From the NCBI RefSeq assembly GCF_001434095.1, contig NZ_AZDS01000006.1, positions 1 through 64,000 on the forward strand: 64,000 nucleotides of DNA. The letters run 5' to 3'. The DNA is from Fructilactobacillus fructivorans (GTDB taxonomy: Bacteria > Bacillota > Bacilli > Lactobacillales > Lactobacillaceae). A program made the translations under genes and the position numbers. The notes under the pieces are model-generated. The model was not told the DNA's origin. It made no database searches and saw only the letters and a program-made list of their open reading frames with translations. Of the stretch, positions 1 through 7,582 are shown piece after piece (position 1 is the stretch's first letter; every line of letters begins with the position of its first letter).

Positions 1-531
1 ACTTCTATGAGTAATAATCACTCAGAGAGTACCAGTGCCAGTGCATCGATGAGCGGTAGCCAATCCGTGAGTGGTAGTGGATCCACGAGTGCCAGTGGTT
101 CAACCAGTACCTCAATGAGTAACAATCATTCTGAGAGTACTAGTGCCAGCGGCTCAATGAGTGGTAGCCAATCCGTAAGTGATAGCCTATCCACAAGTGC
201 CAGTGGTTCAACCAGTACTTCTATGAGCAATAATCACTCTGAGAGTACCAGTGCTAGCACATCAATGAGCGGCAGTGCTTCAACCAGTGATAGTTTATCT
301 ATTAGTACTAATGGATCAACCAACACTTCAACTAATGTAAGTACAAATGGTTCAACTAATACTTCGGAAAACAACGGTAATAACGCTGCTAAGAAAAATA
401 GTAAAGCAGGCAAGTTACCTCAAACCGGACAAAGTAGCAATGATCTAGCTGCTGTAGGTATTTTTGAACTTGCTATGATTGGACTTTGTGGAGCTCTTAA
501 GGGACTTAAGAAACGCAAAGAGAACCAATAG
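1..531 (+). CDS. Serine-rich repeat LPXTG surface adhesin, C-terminal end (partial)
   Basis: The reading frame is open to the left edge, so the gene starts outside the window. The visible part is almost entirely Ser/Thr/Asn/Gly and contains three imperfect copies of a 36-residue unit (108 bp each, about 7-114, 115-222 and 223-330), each starting MSNNHSESTSAS. It ends with a cell-wall sorting signal: LPQTG encoded at 415-429, a hydrophobic stretch and a KKRK tail. Such proteins are exported, usually glycosylated on the Ser-rich stalk, anchored to peptidoglycan by sortase A, and mediate adhesion. The binding domain is not visible, so the ligand is unknown. The stop is followed by a clear terminator. 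Confidence 0.93.
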   Translation, partial: TSMSNNHSESTSASASMSGSQSVSGSGSTSASGSTSTSMSNNHSESTSASGSMSGSQSVSDSLSTSASGSTSTSMSNNHSESTSASTSMSGSASTSDSLSISTNGSTNTSTNVSTNGSTNTSENNGNNAAKKNSKAGKLPQTGQSSNDLAAVGIFELAMIGLCGALKGLKKRKENQ

Positions 532-590
532 TAGTTTTAACCAGATACTAAGATAATAAATTAAAAAGTATTTTGATATCTGTTAACATT

Positions 591-626
591 AAGCGATCAA
601 ATTCATTATGAATTTGATCGCTTTTT
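591..626 (+). terminator. Rho-independent terminator of the adhesin gene
   Basis: A perfect 14-bp stem (AAGCGATCAAATTC paired with GAATTTGATCGCTT) with a short loop is followed by a T-run. It lies 60 bp past the adhesin stop. Confidence 0.9.
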
Positions 627-655
627 GTATATGATTTAGCTGAAAATTTAACCAT

Positions 656-697
656 AAAAATACCCCATAATTATTTAATAATTATGGGGTATTTAAG
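656..697. repeat. Near-perfect inverted repeat, possible second terminator
   Basis: AATACCCCATAATTA is followed by a 5-nt A/T spacer and its exact complement. There is no long T-run, so it may be a back-up terminator or a boundary hairpin between the adhesin and the tRNA-like gene. Confidence 0.6.
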
Positions 698-763
698 TTG
701 GATAATATATTTAAGGTAATCCAATCATTGCGCAAAACTTAAGAAGTTGATTGGCTAAAAGTG

Positions 764-792
764 TTGTCGAATGCGTCAATATGCATTATAAT
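764..792 (+). promoter_or_regulatory. Promoter of the tRNA-like gene
   Basis: TTGTCG (764-769) and a perfect TATAAT (787-792) are separated by exactly 17 bp, placing the transcription start near 799, about 20 nt before the tRNA-like fold. Confidence 0.75.
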
Positions 793-818
793 GTTACTTG
801 TAGTTAAGTTTTGATTTC

Positions 819-891
819 GAGCAGCTAGCTCAACTGTTAGAGCAACGAATTCTTTATTCGTGAGATTGAGGTTCAAGTCCTTGGCTGCTCA
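819..891 (+). tRNA. Atypical tRNA, anticodon CTT (Lys-like), possibly non-canonical
   Basis: The sequence folds as a complete cloverleaf. The 7-bp acceptor stem is perfect (GAGCAGC 819-825 with GCTGCTC 884-890), as are the 4-bp D stem (828-831/840-843) and 5-bp anticodon stem (ACGAA 845-849/TTCGT 857-861). The T stem (867-871/879-883) has a TTCAAGT loop. The anticodon loop TTCTTTA gives anticodon CTT with U at position 37, where a purine is expected. The D loop (AACTGTTA) lacks the usual GG pair, and no CCA is encoded. It has its own promoter and terminator. It may be a divergent tRNA-Lys, a tRNA used outside translation, or a decaying copy. Confidence 0.7.
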
Positions 892-906
892 TTATAAATA
901 GAAAGT

Positions 907-941
907 AAAATGATTGCCTGATTGGGGTCAATCATTTTTTT
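907..941 (+). terminator. Terminator of the tRNA-like gene
   Basis: AATGATTG (909-916) pairs with CAATCATT (929-936) and is followed by a run of seven T residues, 18 nt after the tRNA-like fold. Confidence 0.85.
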
Positions 942-965
942 ATGGTTTCAATGAAAATGTTTCGC

Positions 966-1892
966 TTATTTTTCACCATATTTTTCAATGTTCTTCTTAA
1001 TAAAGTCGGCGGATGCCTGCAACTTATTCTTTTCTTCGTCGGTTAAGCCCAGTGGGACGTCTTCGATGATGCCATCTCTGCCAACTACGACTGGATAAGA
1101 GAAGTAGACTCCGTAATCAGATCGATAGTTAGAGACTGGGAGAACGGTTCGTGCATCTGACAGAACGGTTTTGGCTAATCGTACCGCAGCACTGGCAATG
1201 CCGTAACTCGTGTAGCCTTTACCTTGCATGACCGTAAAGCCACCATAACGAGCTGCTTGGTCTAAAGCGTCTAGGTCGAGATTGCGACTTTTGGCCAGTT
1301 CGGTAATTGGTTGGTCAAGTGCTCTGACAGTAGACCAAGCGGTAAACTGGGAATTGCCATGCTCACCCAAGTTGTAGCCAGTTACGGAACGCGAATCAAT
1401 GCCTAATTTTTCGCCCACTGCTTGTTTCATTCTGGCAGAGTCTAGGAGGGTGCCAGTTCCGATAACGTGTTTCTTAGGTAATCCGGTAATTTGTTGGTAT
1501 AACTGGGTAATCACGTCAACCGGATTAGTAATAGCGATCAAGATTCCATTGAAGCCCGAATCACGAATCTTAGGTGCGACCTCTTTAACTTGATCAATGT
1601 TGAAAGATAATTCGGCAAACCGATTGTCACTATCATTATTAGACAATTTGATTTTACCGAGGGCTGAAATAACGATGTCAGCATCTTTTAAAGCGTCGTA
1701 GTCGTTGACGGTGATATTGGTGTGAAAGGGTAGATTAGGCATCCCTTCCCGAAAATCGATTGCGTCAGCATTCACTTTAGCTTCATTTTTGTCAATCATT
1801 ACTAGGTCATCAACTAAACCGTTGACAACAATGTAGTTAGCCACGGTAGCTCCAACGTGTCCGTCACCAATGATTCCAATTTTTCTAGTCAT
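966..1892 (-). CDS. L-2-hydroxyisocaproate dehydrogenase (L-lactate/malate dehydrogenase family)
   Basis: This 308-residue cytosolic NAD-dependent enzyme interconverts 2-oxo acids and L-2-hydroxy acids. It closely resembles the L-HicDH of lactic acid bacteria, which reduces branched-chain 2-oxo acids from amino-acid catabolism. Seen are the Rossmann motif GIIGDGHVG (residues 6-14), NPVD (123-126), the substrate-binding D151/R154 pair and the catalytic H178 in YNLGEHGNSQF. The length matches the family. The ATG start follows GGGAGG. It is monocistronic. A generic L-lactate dehydrogenase is the alternative, but the sequence is closer to L-HicDH. Confidence 0.9.
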   Translation of the reverse strand: MTRKIGIIGDGHVGATVANYIVVNGLVDDLVMIDKNEAKVNADAIDFREGMPNLPFHTNITVNDYDALKDADIVISALGKIKLSNNDSDNRFAELSFNIDQVKEVAPKIRDSGFNGILIAITNPVDVITQLYQQITGLPKKHVIGTGTLLDSARMKQAVGEKLGIDSRSVTGYNLGEHGNSQFTAWSTVRALDQPITELAKSRNLDLDALDQAARYGGFTVMQGKGYTSYGIASAAVRLAKTVLSDARTVLPVSNYRSDYGVYFSYPVVVGRDGIIEDVPLGLTDEEKNKLQASADFIKKNIEKYGEK

Positions 1893-2003
1893 AATGTACC
1901 TCCCATTAATTATTTGGTTTTAGTTTAACAGATTAATTTCGATTGGGAGTAAAAATAAGTTGAATTGACAATTTTTAATTTATCACATATAATAACAATG
2001 TAA

Positions 2004-2035
2004 TAAAAAAGGAAGAGATATTGTGCATCTCTTCC
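2004..2035 (-). terminator. Terminator-like hairpin, minus strand
   Basis: GGAAGAGAT and ATCTCTTCC form a 9-bp stem (2011-2019/2027-2035) bordered by six A residues that read as U on the minus strand. Confidence 0.6.
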
Positions 2036-2066
2036 AAGCGCGTATTTCAGGTGCGTTAAGTGGATG

Positions 2067-2092
2067 GCTAATCAGTGATGATTAGCTTTTTT
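2067..2092 (+). terminator. Terminator-like hairpin, plus strand
   Basis: GCTAATCA (2067-2074) pairs with TGATTAGC (2079-2086), followed by six T residues. No plus-strand gene lies upstream, so the transcript it would end is unknown. Confidence 0.55.
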
Positions 2093-2103
2093 GTTAGTAT
2101 GGA

Positions 2104-2134
2104 TAAAAAGGGCCTGTTAGATTTATAACAGGTC
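2104..2134 (-). terminator. Terminator of the cystathionine lyase/synthase gene
   Basis: A 9-bp stem (2111-2119/2126-2134) with five A residues at 2105-2109, which become a U-run on the minus strand. It lies about 60 bp downstream of the stop codon. Confidence 0.7.
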
Positions 2135-2196
2135 TATTTATGTCTTGTTGGGACAATCAATGGCATTATATTAAATAATTAAACTAGTAATAATGT

Positions 2197-3336
2197 TTAA
2201 ATCTTATCAAATGCCTGCTTCAAATCGTCCAACAAGTCTTCCTTATCCTCAATTCCGACCGACAAACGAATCAAACCATCGGCAATGCCATCCTTTAGGC
2301 GTTCTTCTCGTGGAACGGAACCGTGGGTCATGACTGCTGGAACTTCAATCAGACTTTCAACGCCACCGAGGCTTTCAGCTAGGGTAATAATTTGAAGACT
2401 TTCGACAAATGTTTTTGGTGAGAGCCCTGGTTGCAGCTCAAACGAAATCATCGGACCGAAGTTGCGCATCTGTTTCTTGGCAACTTCGTAGTTCGGATTT
2501 TCGGGATCACCAGGATAATAGACTTTGGCCACTTTGGGTTCATTTTTAAGAAAATTAAGAATGGCATTGGTGTTGTCCTGATGCACTCGCATGCGAGCAC
2601 CCAACGTCTTGATCCCACGTTGAACCAGCCAACTGTCATCGGGACCAAGCGTGCTCCCAATGGAATTCTGCAAAAAGGCCAGTTGTTCGGCAATCTTGTC
2701 GTCGTTGGTAATGGCAATTCCAGCCACGACGTCGCTGTGGCCGCCAAGGTATTTCGTAGCGGAATGAACGACTACGTCAGCCCCTAAATCCAACGGGTTC
2801 TGGTTGTACGGAGTGGCAAAGGTATTGTCGACAATCGTTTTAGCACCATGCTTTTTCGCAATTTCCGATAATTTCTTGATGTCAGCGACCGTCAACAGTG
2901 GATTGGTTGGGGTTTCAAAGTAAATTGCTTTGGTATTATCCCGAAAAGCATTCTCCACCGCGTTAGGATCCTGCATGTCAACAGCCGTGAATTCCAAGCC
3001 AAAGCGCTTCATAACTTGGTTAATCAGACGAATGGTGCCACCGTATAAATCCTGGCCGACGATGATGTGATCACCCTGTGAGTACATCGAAAGGATCGTG
3101 TTGATGGCAGCGGTTCCTGAACTAAATGCGAAACCAGCCGTTCCATTTTCAAGGTCAGCCATCTGGGTCTCAAGGGCGTAACGAGTGGGATTCCCAGTTC
3201 TGGAATATTCCCAGCGGGGATTGCCACCGAGCTTAGTTTGTTTGAAAGTTGATGTTCGGTAGACCGGAACGGAAACAGCGCCCGTTTCCTTGTCACCACT
3301 GATGCCTCCGTGAATTAATTTTGTGTCAATGTGCAA
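2197..3336 (-). CDS. Cystathionine gamma-lyase/gamma-synthase family PLP enzyme
   Basis: This 379-residue enzyme of the Cys/Met metabolism PLP family acts in trans-sulfuration or sulfhydration between homocysteine/cystathionine and cysteine. Seen are EYSRTGNPT (Y44/R46, cofactor phosphate binding), SSGTAA, DNTFATP, and the PLP lysine K195 in HSATKYLGGHSD. The start is TTG at 3336, placed 9 nt after GGAGG, with no better ATG nearby. No cysteine synthase gene is adjacent and no T-box leader was recognised. Lyase, beta-lyase (MetC) and synthase (MetB) members cannot be separated reliably by eye. Confidence 0.85.
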   Translation of the reverse strand: MHIDTKLIHGGISGDKETGAVSVPVYRTSTFKQTKLGGNPRWEYSRTGNPTRYALETQMADLENGTAGFAFSSGTAAINTILSMYSQGDHIIVGQDLYGGTIRLINQVMKRFGLEFTAVDMQDPNAVENAFRDNTKAIYFETPTNPLLTVADIKKLSEIAKKHGAKTIVDNTFATPYNQNPLDLGADVVVHSATKYLGGHSDVVAGIAITNDDKIAEQLAFLQNSIGSTLGPDDSWLVQRGIKTLGARMRVHQDNTNAILNFLKNEPKVAKVYYPGDPENPNYEVAKKQMRNFGPMISFELQPGLSPKTFVESLQIITLAESLGGVESLIEVPAVMTHGSVPREERLKDGIADGLIRLSVGIEDKEDLLDDLKQAFDKI

Positions 3337-3450
3337 AGTAAAAAACCTCCGTAGAATATGATTATTGAGATCGATTATAGACTAATGATGAATTGAAGAG
3401 AAGGGATTACTTCTTAGGTAATTTTGTTAAGTATTTTCTAGGATAAATGC

Positions 3451-3456
3451 TATACT
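3451..3456 (+). promoter_or_regulatory. Extended -10 element of pnuC
   Basis: TGCTATACT is an extended -10 with TATACT at 3451-3456. A weak -35 (TTAAGT) lies about 18 bp upstream. It predicts a start near 3463 and a leader of about 77 nt. Confidence 0.55.
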
Positions 3457-3488
3457 TAAACTGTTCAACTATTTGTAATAAAAAAGAA

Positions 3489-3530
3489 CGAGGGTTGCTT
3501 CCGGTACGCCTCGCTAAAAACAATGAGGAG
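3489..3530 (+). promoter_or_regulatory. Candidate H-type pseudoknot riboswitch in the pnuC leader
   Basis: Stem P1 pairs CGAGG (3489-3493) with CCTCG (3509-3513). Loop bases GTTG (3494-3497) can pair with CAAT (3521-3524) across an A-rich linker, making an H-type pseudoknot that ends directly against the ribosome binding site GAGGAG (3525-3530). NAD+-II (pnuC motif) riboswitches in Lactobacillales are small H-type pseudoknots before pnuC. I infer a related or analogous element but cannot confirm the consensus. Confidence 0.45.
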
Positions 3531-3539
3531 ATGTTCATA

Positions 3540-4259
3540 ATGTGGCATGCATTAGCGAAAAGTAAGTGGTTTGACCTAATTGGAGTTGGGATTGTGGTGG
3601 TTATCTCGATTGCTAGTGGTTATCTAACCGAAAATCTGGCGGATGTGACTCACTGGGGTGGATGGGCGATTTTTGTGCCCTTTGGGATGATTTCGATCGT
3701 GAACTCGATCCTGTCAATCTATTCCACCCGTTTGACTGGTCGGATGAATAATCTGGGAAACATCATCGGGCTAATTAACGTAGTGTTATCGGCCTTCATT
3801 GATTATGTCTTAGGCAATAAGGCCGCCGTGGTCACGTATCCCGTGACCTTCATCATCTACACGTTTGCGATTAATAAATGGATGAAAACGAAGAAATATC
3901 AGGCCAGTCGGCCCTTCACTGGCGCAAAGAAGTGGCTGGTCATGACCGGAATCCTGTTGGGTAGTTTCCTGTTTTCGTTTGCGGCTAATCTAGTTGGTTG
4001 GCCAAGCGGATTCACTCACCTCTTATTCTGGATTGTCGTAATTGCCTTTGATTTATCACTATCGGCCAATATTTTAAACGCGATGAAGTTGACCGTTCAA
4101 TGGAAATACTGGTTTATTTACAATTTGATCCAGTTTCTTAAAGCCGTCGTTCAGGGCAACTTTGCGAACGTTGGCAAATACATTTACTACATTATTAATT
4201 CGATTGCGGCGCTCGATTTCTGGGAGAAACCGATTTTAAAATCGTCTAAAATAGAATAA
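3540..4259 (+). CDS. pnuC: Nicotinamide riboside transporter PnuC
   Basis: A 239-residue polytopic membrane protein with about seven hydrophobic segments. It matches PnuC in its N-terminal pattern, the GNIIGLINVVLSAFIDY segment and the C-terminal W-K-Y-W-F-I-YN motif. PnuC imports nicotinamide riboside or related NAD precursors by facilitated diffusion. The ATG at 3540 was chosen because GAGGAG lies 9 nt upstream; an earlier in-frame ATG at 3531 abuts the binding site. It is monocistronic, with the possible riboswitch leader described separately. Confidence 0.88.
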   Translation: MWHALAKSKWFDLIGVGIVVVISIASGYLTENLADVTHWGGWAIFVPFGMISIVNSILSIYSTRLTGRMNNLGNIIGLINVVLSAFIDYVLGNKAAVVTYPVTFIIYTFAINKWMKTKKYQASRPFTGAKKWLVMTGILLGSFLFSFAANLVGWPSGFTHLLFWIVVIAFDLSLSANILNAMKLTVQWKYWFIYNLIQFLKAVVQGNFANVGKYIYYIINSIAALDFWEKPILKSSKIE

Positions 4260-4324
4260 ATTGTCAAAGTGTTCAAAAATTGATAACATTTAGGCACTAA
4301 TAAAAGATAATCGAGGAAATTTTA

Positions 4325-4813
4325 ATGAAATTATGTGCCTTAGAAAAAACTGATTTACCAAAACTTCATGAATTATTCAATGATAAGCCGACCATGGATT
4401 ACTGGTTTGCCGAACCATACGAATCGATGATGTCACTAGAGGCGAGGTATGAACGTGAGAACAACGATCCCGCCATTCGCAATTTTGCGATTGACGTGAA
4501 CGGAAAGTTCGCGGGCATTGTGGCACTGATTGACATTAACTCACGGGACCGTAATGCTGAAATTGAGATTGCCCTAAGTGATGAATTCGTGGGCAATGGG
4601 ATCGCACAAGAAGCGTTTGATGCCTGCGTTAAGTATGGATTTGAGACGCTGAATCTCCATAAGATTTTTCTGTACGTGGACGTGGAAAATAAGCCTGCCG
4701 TTCACATTTACGAAAAGTTTGGCTTTAAGATTGAGGGAACTTTAAAGGGCCAGTTTTATGTTAACGGCAAGTATCGTGACGTTTACTGGATGGCCAAATT
4801 TGAAAATGCATAA
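4325..4813 (+). CDS. speG: SpeG-like spermidine N-acetyltransferase (GNAT)
   Basis: A 162-residue GNAT-fold enzyme. The opening MKLCALEKTDLPKLHEL, the YWFAEPYE motif and the C-terminal HKIFLYVDVENKPAVHIYEKFGFKIEG block resemble SpeG, which acetylates spermidine/spermine with acetyl-CoA to limit polyamine toxicity. The acetyl-CoA loop is unusual for GNATs (EFVGNGIAQEA in place of RxxGxG/A). The gene stands alone between pnuC and a redox run and ends in a strong terminator. Another small-amine or RimJ-type acetyltransferase is possible. Confidence 0.78.
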   Translation: MKLCALEKTDLPKLHELFNDKPTMDYWFAEPYESMMSLEARYERENNDPAIRNFAIDVNGKFAGIVALIDINSRDRNAEIEIALSDEFVGNGIAQEAFDACVKYGFETLNLHKIFLYVDVENKPAVHIYEKFGFKIEGTLKGQFYVNGKYRDVYWMAKFENA

Positions 4814-4817
4814 ATTA

Positions 4818-4846
4818 AGGACAACCATTAGTGGCTGTCCTTTTTT
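4818..4846 (+). terminator. Terminator after speG
   Basis: The stem AGGACAACCA/TGGCTGTCCT has a TTAG loop and is followed by six T residues. Confidence 0.85.
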
Positions 4847-4936
4847 GATATTAGAAACACTTTACTTGCATCGAATCCCAAGTGATGGTGTAAATTATGG
4901 TTAGTTAACAAATAACAGCAAACAAGGAGATCTATT

Positions 4937-5773
4937 ATGGAATATTTTACTTTAAATGACGGCAACAAGATACCAGCAACTGGCTTCGGAACCTTTCAAA
5001 TTACCGATCCTGAACAAGCGGAACAATCGGTGATTGATGCCATTGAATCAGGATACCGTTTGATTGATACCGCTCAATACTACAAGAACGAAGAGGCCGT
5101 TGGCCGGGGACTTAAGAAGTCGGGTGTTAAGTGTGAAGACTTATTCGTGACTTCTAAGGTTTGGTTCACTGACAGTGGCTACGACAAGGCCAAGAAAATG
5201 GTTGAGACTAGTCTTAAGAAATTAGGACTTGATTATCTTGATATGTACTTGATTCATCAGCCTTATGGTGACACCTTTGGCTCATGGAGAGCGCTTGAAG
5301 AGATGCAAAAAGAGGGCAAGATTAAGTCCATCGGAGTTTCCAACTTCTACGACGACCAAATCACTAACTTAGCAATGTTCAACGACGTTAAACCTGTCAT
5401 TGATCAAATTGAAATCAACCCATGGGAACAACAAAAGACCTCTGTTGATTACCTTAAATCCTTCGGGGTTCGTCCCGAAGCTTGGGCACCCTTTGCGGAA
5501 GGCAAGCACGACATTTTCAACAACGAAACGTTGAAATCAATCGGTGAAAAGTACGGTAAGAGCGTTGGTCAGGTCATCTTACGTTGGGAGTATCAACGTG
5601 GTATCGTAACACTTGCAAAATCAACTCATAAGGACCGAATGGAAGAAAACATCGATATCTTTGACTTTGAATTAAGTGACGACGATATGAAGCAAATTGC
5701 CAACTTAGACAAGGGCGAAAGCCAGTTCTTCGATCATCGTGATCCAATTACGATTCAGAACTTTGTTAAATAA
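4937..5773 (+). CDS. Aldo/keto reductase
   Basis: A 278-residue NAD(P)H-dependent carbonyl reductase with a TIM-barrel fold, of the 2,5-diketogluconate reductase/prostaglandin F synthase subgroup. The catalytic tetrad is visible: D44, Y49 (DTAQYY), K74 (VTSKVW) and H107 (LIHQPYG). The SIGVSNF motif and a C-terminal LAKSTHKDRMEEN cofactor site are present. The ATG follows AAGGAG. It heads a same-strand run with an NmrA-like protein (24 bp gap) and a zinc alcohol dehydrogenase (22 bp gap), suggesting an operon for aldehyde or ketone conversion. The substrate is not predictable. Confidence 0.92.
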   Translation: MEYFTLNDGNKIPATGFGTFQITDPEQAEQSVIDAIESGYRLIDTAQYYKNEEAVGRGLKKSGVKCEDLFVTSKVWFTDSGYDKAKKMVETSLKKLGLDYLDMYLIHQPYGDTFGSWRALEEMQKEGKIKSIGVSNFYDDQITNLAMFNDVKPVIDQIEINPWEQQKTSVDYLKSFGVRPEAWAPFAEGKHDIFNNETLKSIGEKYGKSVGQVILRWEYQRGIVTLAKSTHKDRMEENIDIFDFELSDDDMKQIANLDKGESQFFDHRDPITIQNFVK

Positions 5774-5796
5774 TTAAAGCACACGAGGCTTATCAT

Positions 5797-6399
5797 ATGA
5801 AAAAAATTTTAATTATCGGAGCAACTGGCAACGTAGGACAAGCCGTCAGAAGAAATTTATTGGATCAGACTGATGACTTTCTGACCTTGTTTTCCAGAAG
5901 TTCTGGTCAAAAATTTAGTAATAATGATCGTGAAAAAGCCATTAGTGGTGATGTGAATGATTTATCGGCCTTAGAAAAAGTAGTGAAAGGTCAGGACGAA
6001 GTGTTCGTGGCTCTTAGTGGGAATTTACCCGAAATGGCTAAGAACATTGTTCAGGCAATGGATGACGAAAACGTCAAACGGTTGGTCTTTATCACATCTA
6101 TGGGAATCTACAATGAGGTTCCCACGGAGGTTTCAGCCAGTGGAAACCTAAAGAATAATCCGCGTCTGGAACCGTACCGGAAGGCTGCTGACGTGATTGA
6201 AAGCTCTGATTTAGACTACACGCTGATTCGACCGGGCTGGTTTGATAACGGTAGTAGTGAGTACGAGATTACGTATAAGGGGCAGTTCGTTAGTGGCAAT
6301 CGGGTTGCCGTCGCCAGCATTGCCGATCTGGCCACCCGCTTACTTAAAGATGATCAACTGGATGTCAGAGAAAGTATCGCCATTAATCGAAAAGCATAA
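5797..6399 (+). CDS. NAD(P)-binding atypical SDR (NmrA-like)
   Basis: A 200-residue protein beginning MKKILIIGATGNVGQAV, the GxxGxxG nucleotide-binding motif of atypical short-chain dehydrogenases. ITSMGIYNEV and YTLIRPGWFDN are typical of the SDR_a5/NmrA-like group. Members act as NAD(P) sensors or as reductases of unknown substrate. No classical Ser-Tyr-Lys triad was located. GAGG precedes the ATG. It sits in the middle of the redox run. Confidence 0.82.
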   Translation: MKKILIIGATGNVGQAVRRNLLDQTDDFLTLFSRSSGQKFSNNDREKAISGDVNDLSALEKVVKGQDEVFVALSGNLPEMAKNIVQAMDDENVKRLVFITSMGIYNEVPTEVSASGNLKNNPRLEPYRKAADVIESSDLDYTLIRPGWFDNGSSEYEITYKGQFVSGNRVAVASIADLATRLLKDDQLDVRESIAINRKA

Positions 6400-6421
6400 T
6401 TAATGAATGTGAGGAATTAAA

Positions 6422-7465
6422 ATGAAAGCAACTGAATTTATTAAACCGGGTGATGTCGAACTCGTTGACACGCCAAAACCTAAGATCGAAAAGCCAACGG
6501 ACGCCATTATCAAGGTGGTTCGTGCCAGTGTATGTGGTTCTGATCTCTGGTGGTATCGTGGCATTGATGAACGAAAGGCCAACACGTTTGTGGGACATGA
6601 AGCAATCGGAATCGTGGATTCAGTTGGATCCGACGTCAAAGACGTCAAACCAGGTGACTTTGTGATTGCGCCATTTACCCATGGTTGCGGTCACTGTGCC
6701 GCTTGTTTAGCTGGTTTTGATGGTAACTGTATGAACCAGGAAAAGGATGCTAACATTGGTTATCAGGCGCAATATTTCAGATACATCAACGCCAACTGGG
6801 GACTCGTTAAGATTCCTGGCCAACCAGAAGACTATTCCGATGAAATGTTGAAATCCTTGGTAACGTTGTCTGACGTCATGGCAACGGGTTATCATGCCGC
6901 TGCCAGTGCGGAAGTCAAAGACGGTGACACGGTTGTCGTCATGGGTGACGGAGCCGTTGGTCTTTGTGGTGTGATTGCGGCCAAGTTGCGTGGCGCTAAG
7001 CGGATTATTGCCATGAGTCGTCATGAAGACCGCCAGAAGTTAGCCAAAGAATTCGGTGCCACTGATATTGTCCCAGAACGTGGGGATGAGGCCGTTAAGC
7101 ACGTCATGGAACTCACTGATGGCGCTGGTGCCGATGCGATTCTTGAATGTGTTGGAACCGAACAATCTGTCGATACTGCAACTAAGGTTGCTAGACCAGG
7201 TGCCGTGGTTGGTCGAGTGGGAATTCCACAAAAGGCTGAAATGAACACTAACAACCTGTTCTTTAACAACACTGGCTTACGTGGTGGAATCGCACCCGTT
7301 ACCACTTATGACCGAGAAGTTTTGTTGAAAGCGGTCTTAGATGGCAAGATTAATCCCGGGAAAGTCTTTACCAAGGAATTTGATCTTGATCATATTCAGG
7401 ATGCCTATGATGCCATGGATAAACGCAAGGCCATCAAGTCATTGGTCATTGTTGATAAAGATTAA
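6422..7465 (+). CDS. Zinc-dependent alcohol dehydrogenase (MDR family)
   Basis: A 347-residue medium-chain dehydrogenase. Catalytic zinc ligands C38 and H59-E60 are present, structural zinc is bound by C89, C92, C95 and C103, and a Rossmann motif GDGAVGLCG lies near residue 178. The order of motifs and the length match bacterial ADH/threonine-dehydrogenase-like enzymes. It is the last gene of the run starting at 4937 and is followed by a strong terminator. The substrate is unknown; co-location with an aldo/keto reductase suggests carbonyl/alcohol interconversion. Confidence 0.9.
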   Translation: MKATEFIKPGDVELVDTPKPKIEKPTDAIIKVVRASVCGSDLWWYRGIDERKANTFVGHEAIGIVDSVGSDVKDVKPGDFVIAPFTHGCGHCAACLAGFDGNCMNQEKDANIGYQAQYFRYINANWGLVKIPGQPEDYSDEMLKSLVTLSDVMATGYHAAASAEVKDGDTVVVMGDGAVGLCGVIAAKLRGAKRIIAMSRHEDRQKLAKEFGATDIVPERGDEAVKHVMELTDGAGADAILECVGTEQSVDTATKVARPGAVVGRVGIPQKAEMNTNNLFFNNTGLRGGIAPVTTYDREVLLKAVLDGKINPGKVFTKEFDLDHIQDAYDAMDKRKAIKSLVIVDKD

Positions 7466-7471
7466 TAAACT

Positions 7472-7506
7472 AAGAAATCACTCTTGAGGAGTGATTTCTT
7501 TTTTTA
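7472..7506 (+). terminator. Terminator of the aldo/keto reductase-ADH run
   Basis: A 12-bp stem (AAGAAATCACTC/GAGTGATTTCTT) is followed by a T-run. Confidence 0.9.
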
Positions 7507-7516
7507 TTCAAGTTGC

Positions 7517-7538
7517 TTGACTTACAGTTAACTGTAAG
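7517..7538 (+). promoter_or_regulatory. MerR-type promoter/operator
   Basis: TTGACT (7517-7522) overlaps a perfect 18-bp palindrome CTTACAGTTAACTGTAAG (7521-7538). A dyad filling the spacer after the -35 is typical of MerR-family autoregulated promoters, and the regulator gene follows directly. Confidence 0.75.
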
Positions 7539-7582
7539 TAATAAGTTAATTATGTATCAAAGAGAGGGGGCTTTCAGTACAA

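Noticed and set aside
1399-1593. Plus-strand open frame of 64 codons
   Set aside because: It lies fully antisense within the hydroxyacid dehydrogenase gene, with no ribosome binding site and no recognisable product.
3489-3530. PreQ1-I riboswitch before pnuC
   Set aside because: The pseudoknot shape is similar, but the conserved preQ1 loop and the CUAA end are not present, and the gene is not linked to queuosine.
6383-7305. Several minus-strand frames opposite the zinc alcohol dehydrogenase
   Set aside because: All are shadows of a well-conserved gene, lacking ribosome binding sites.
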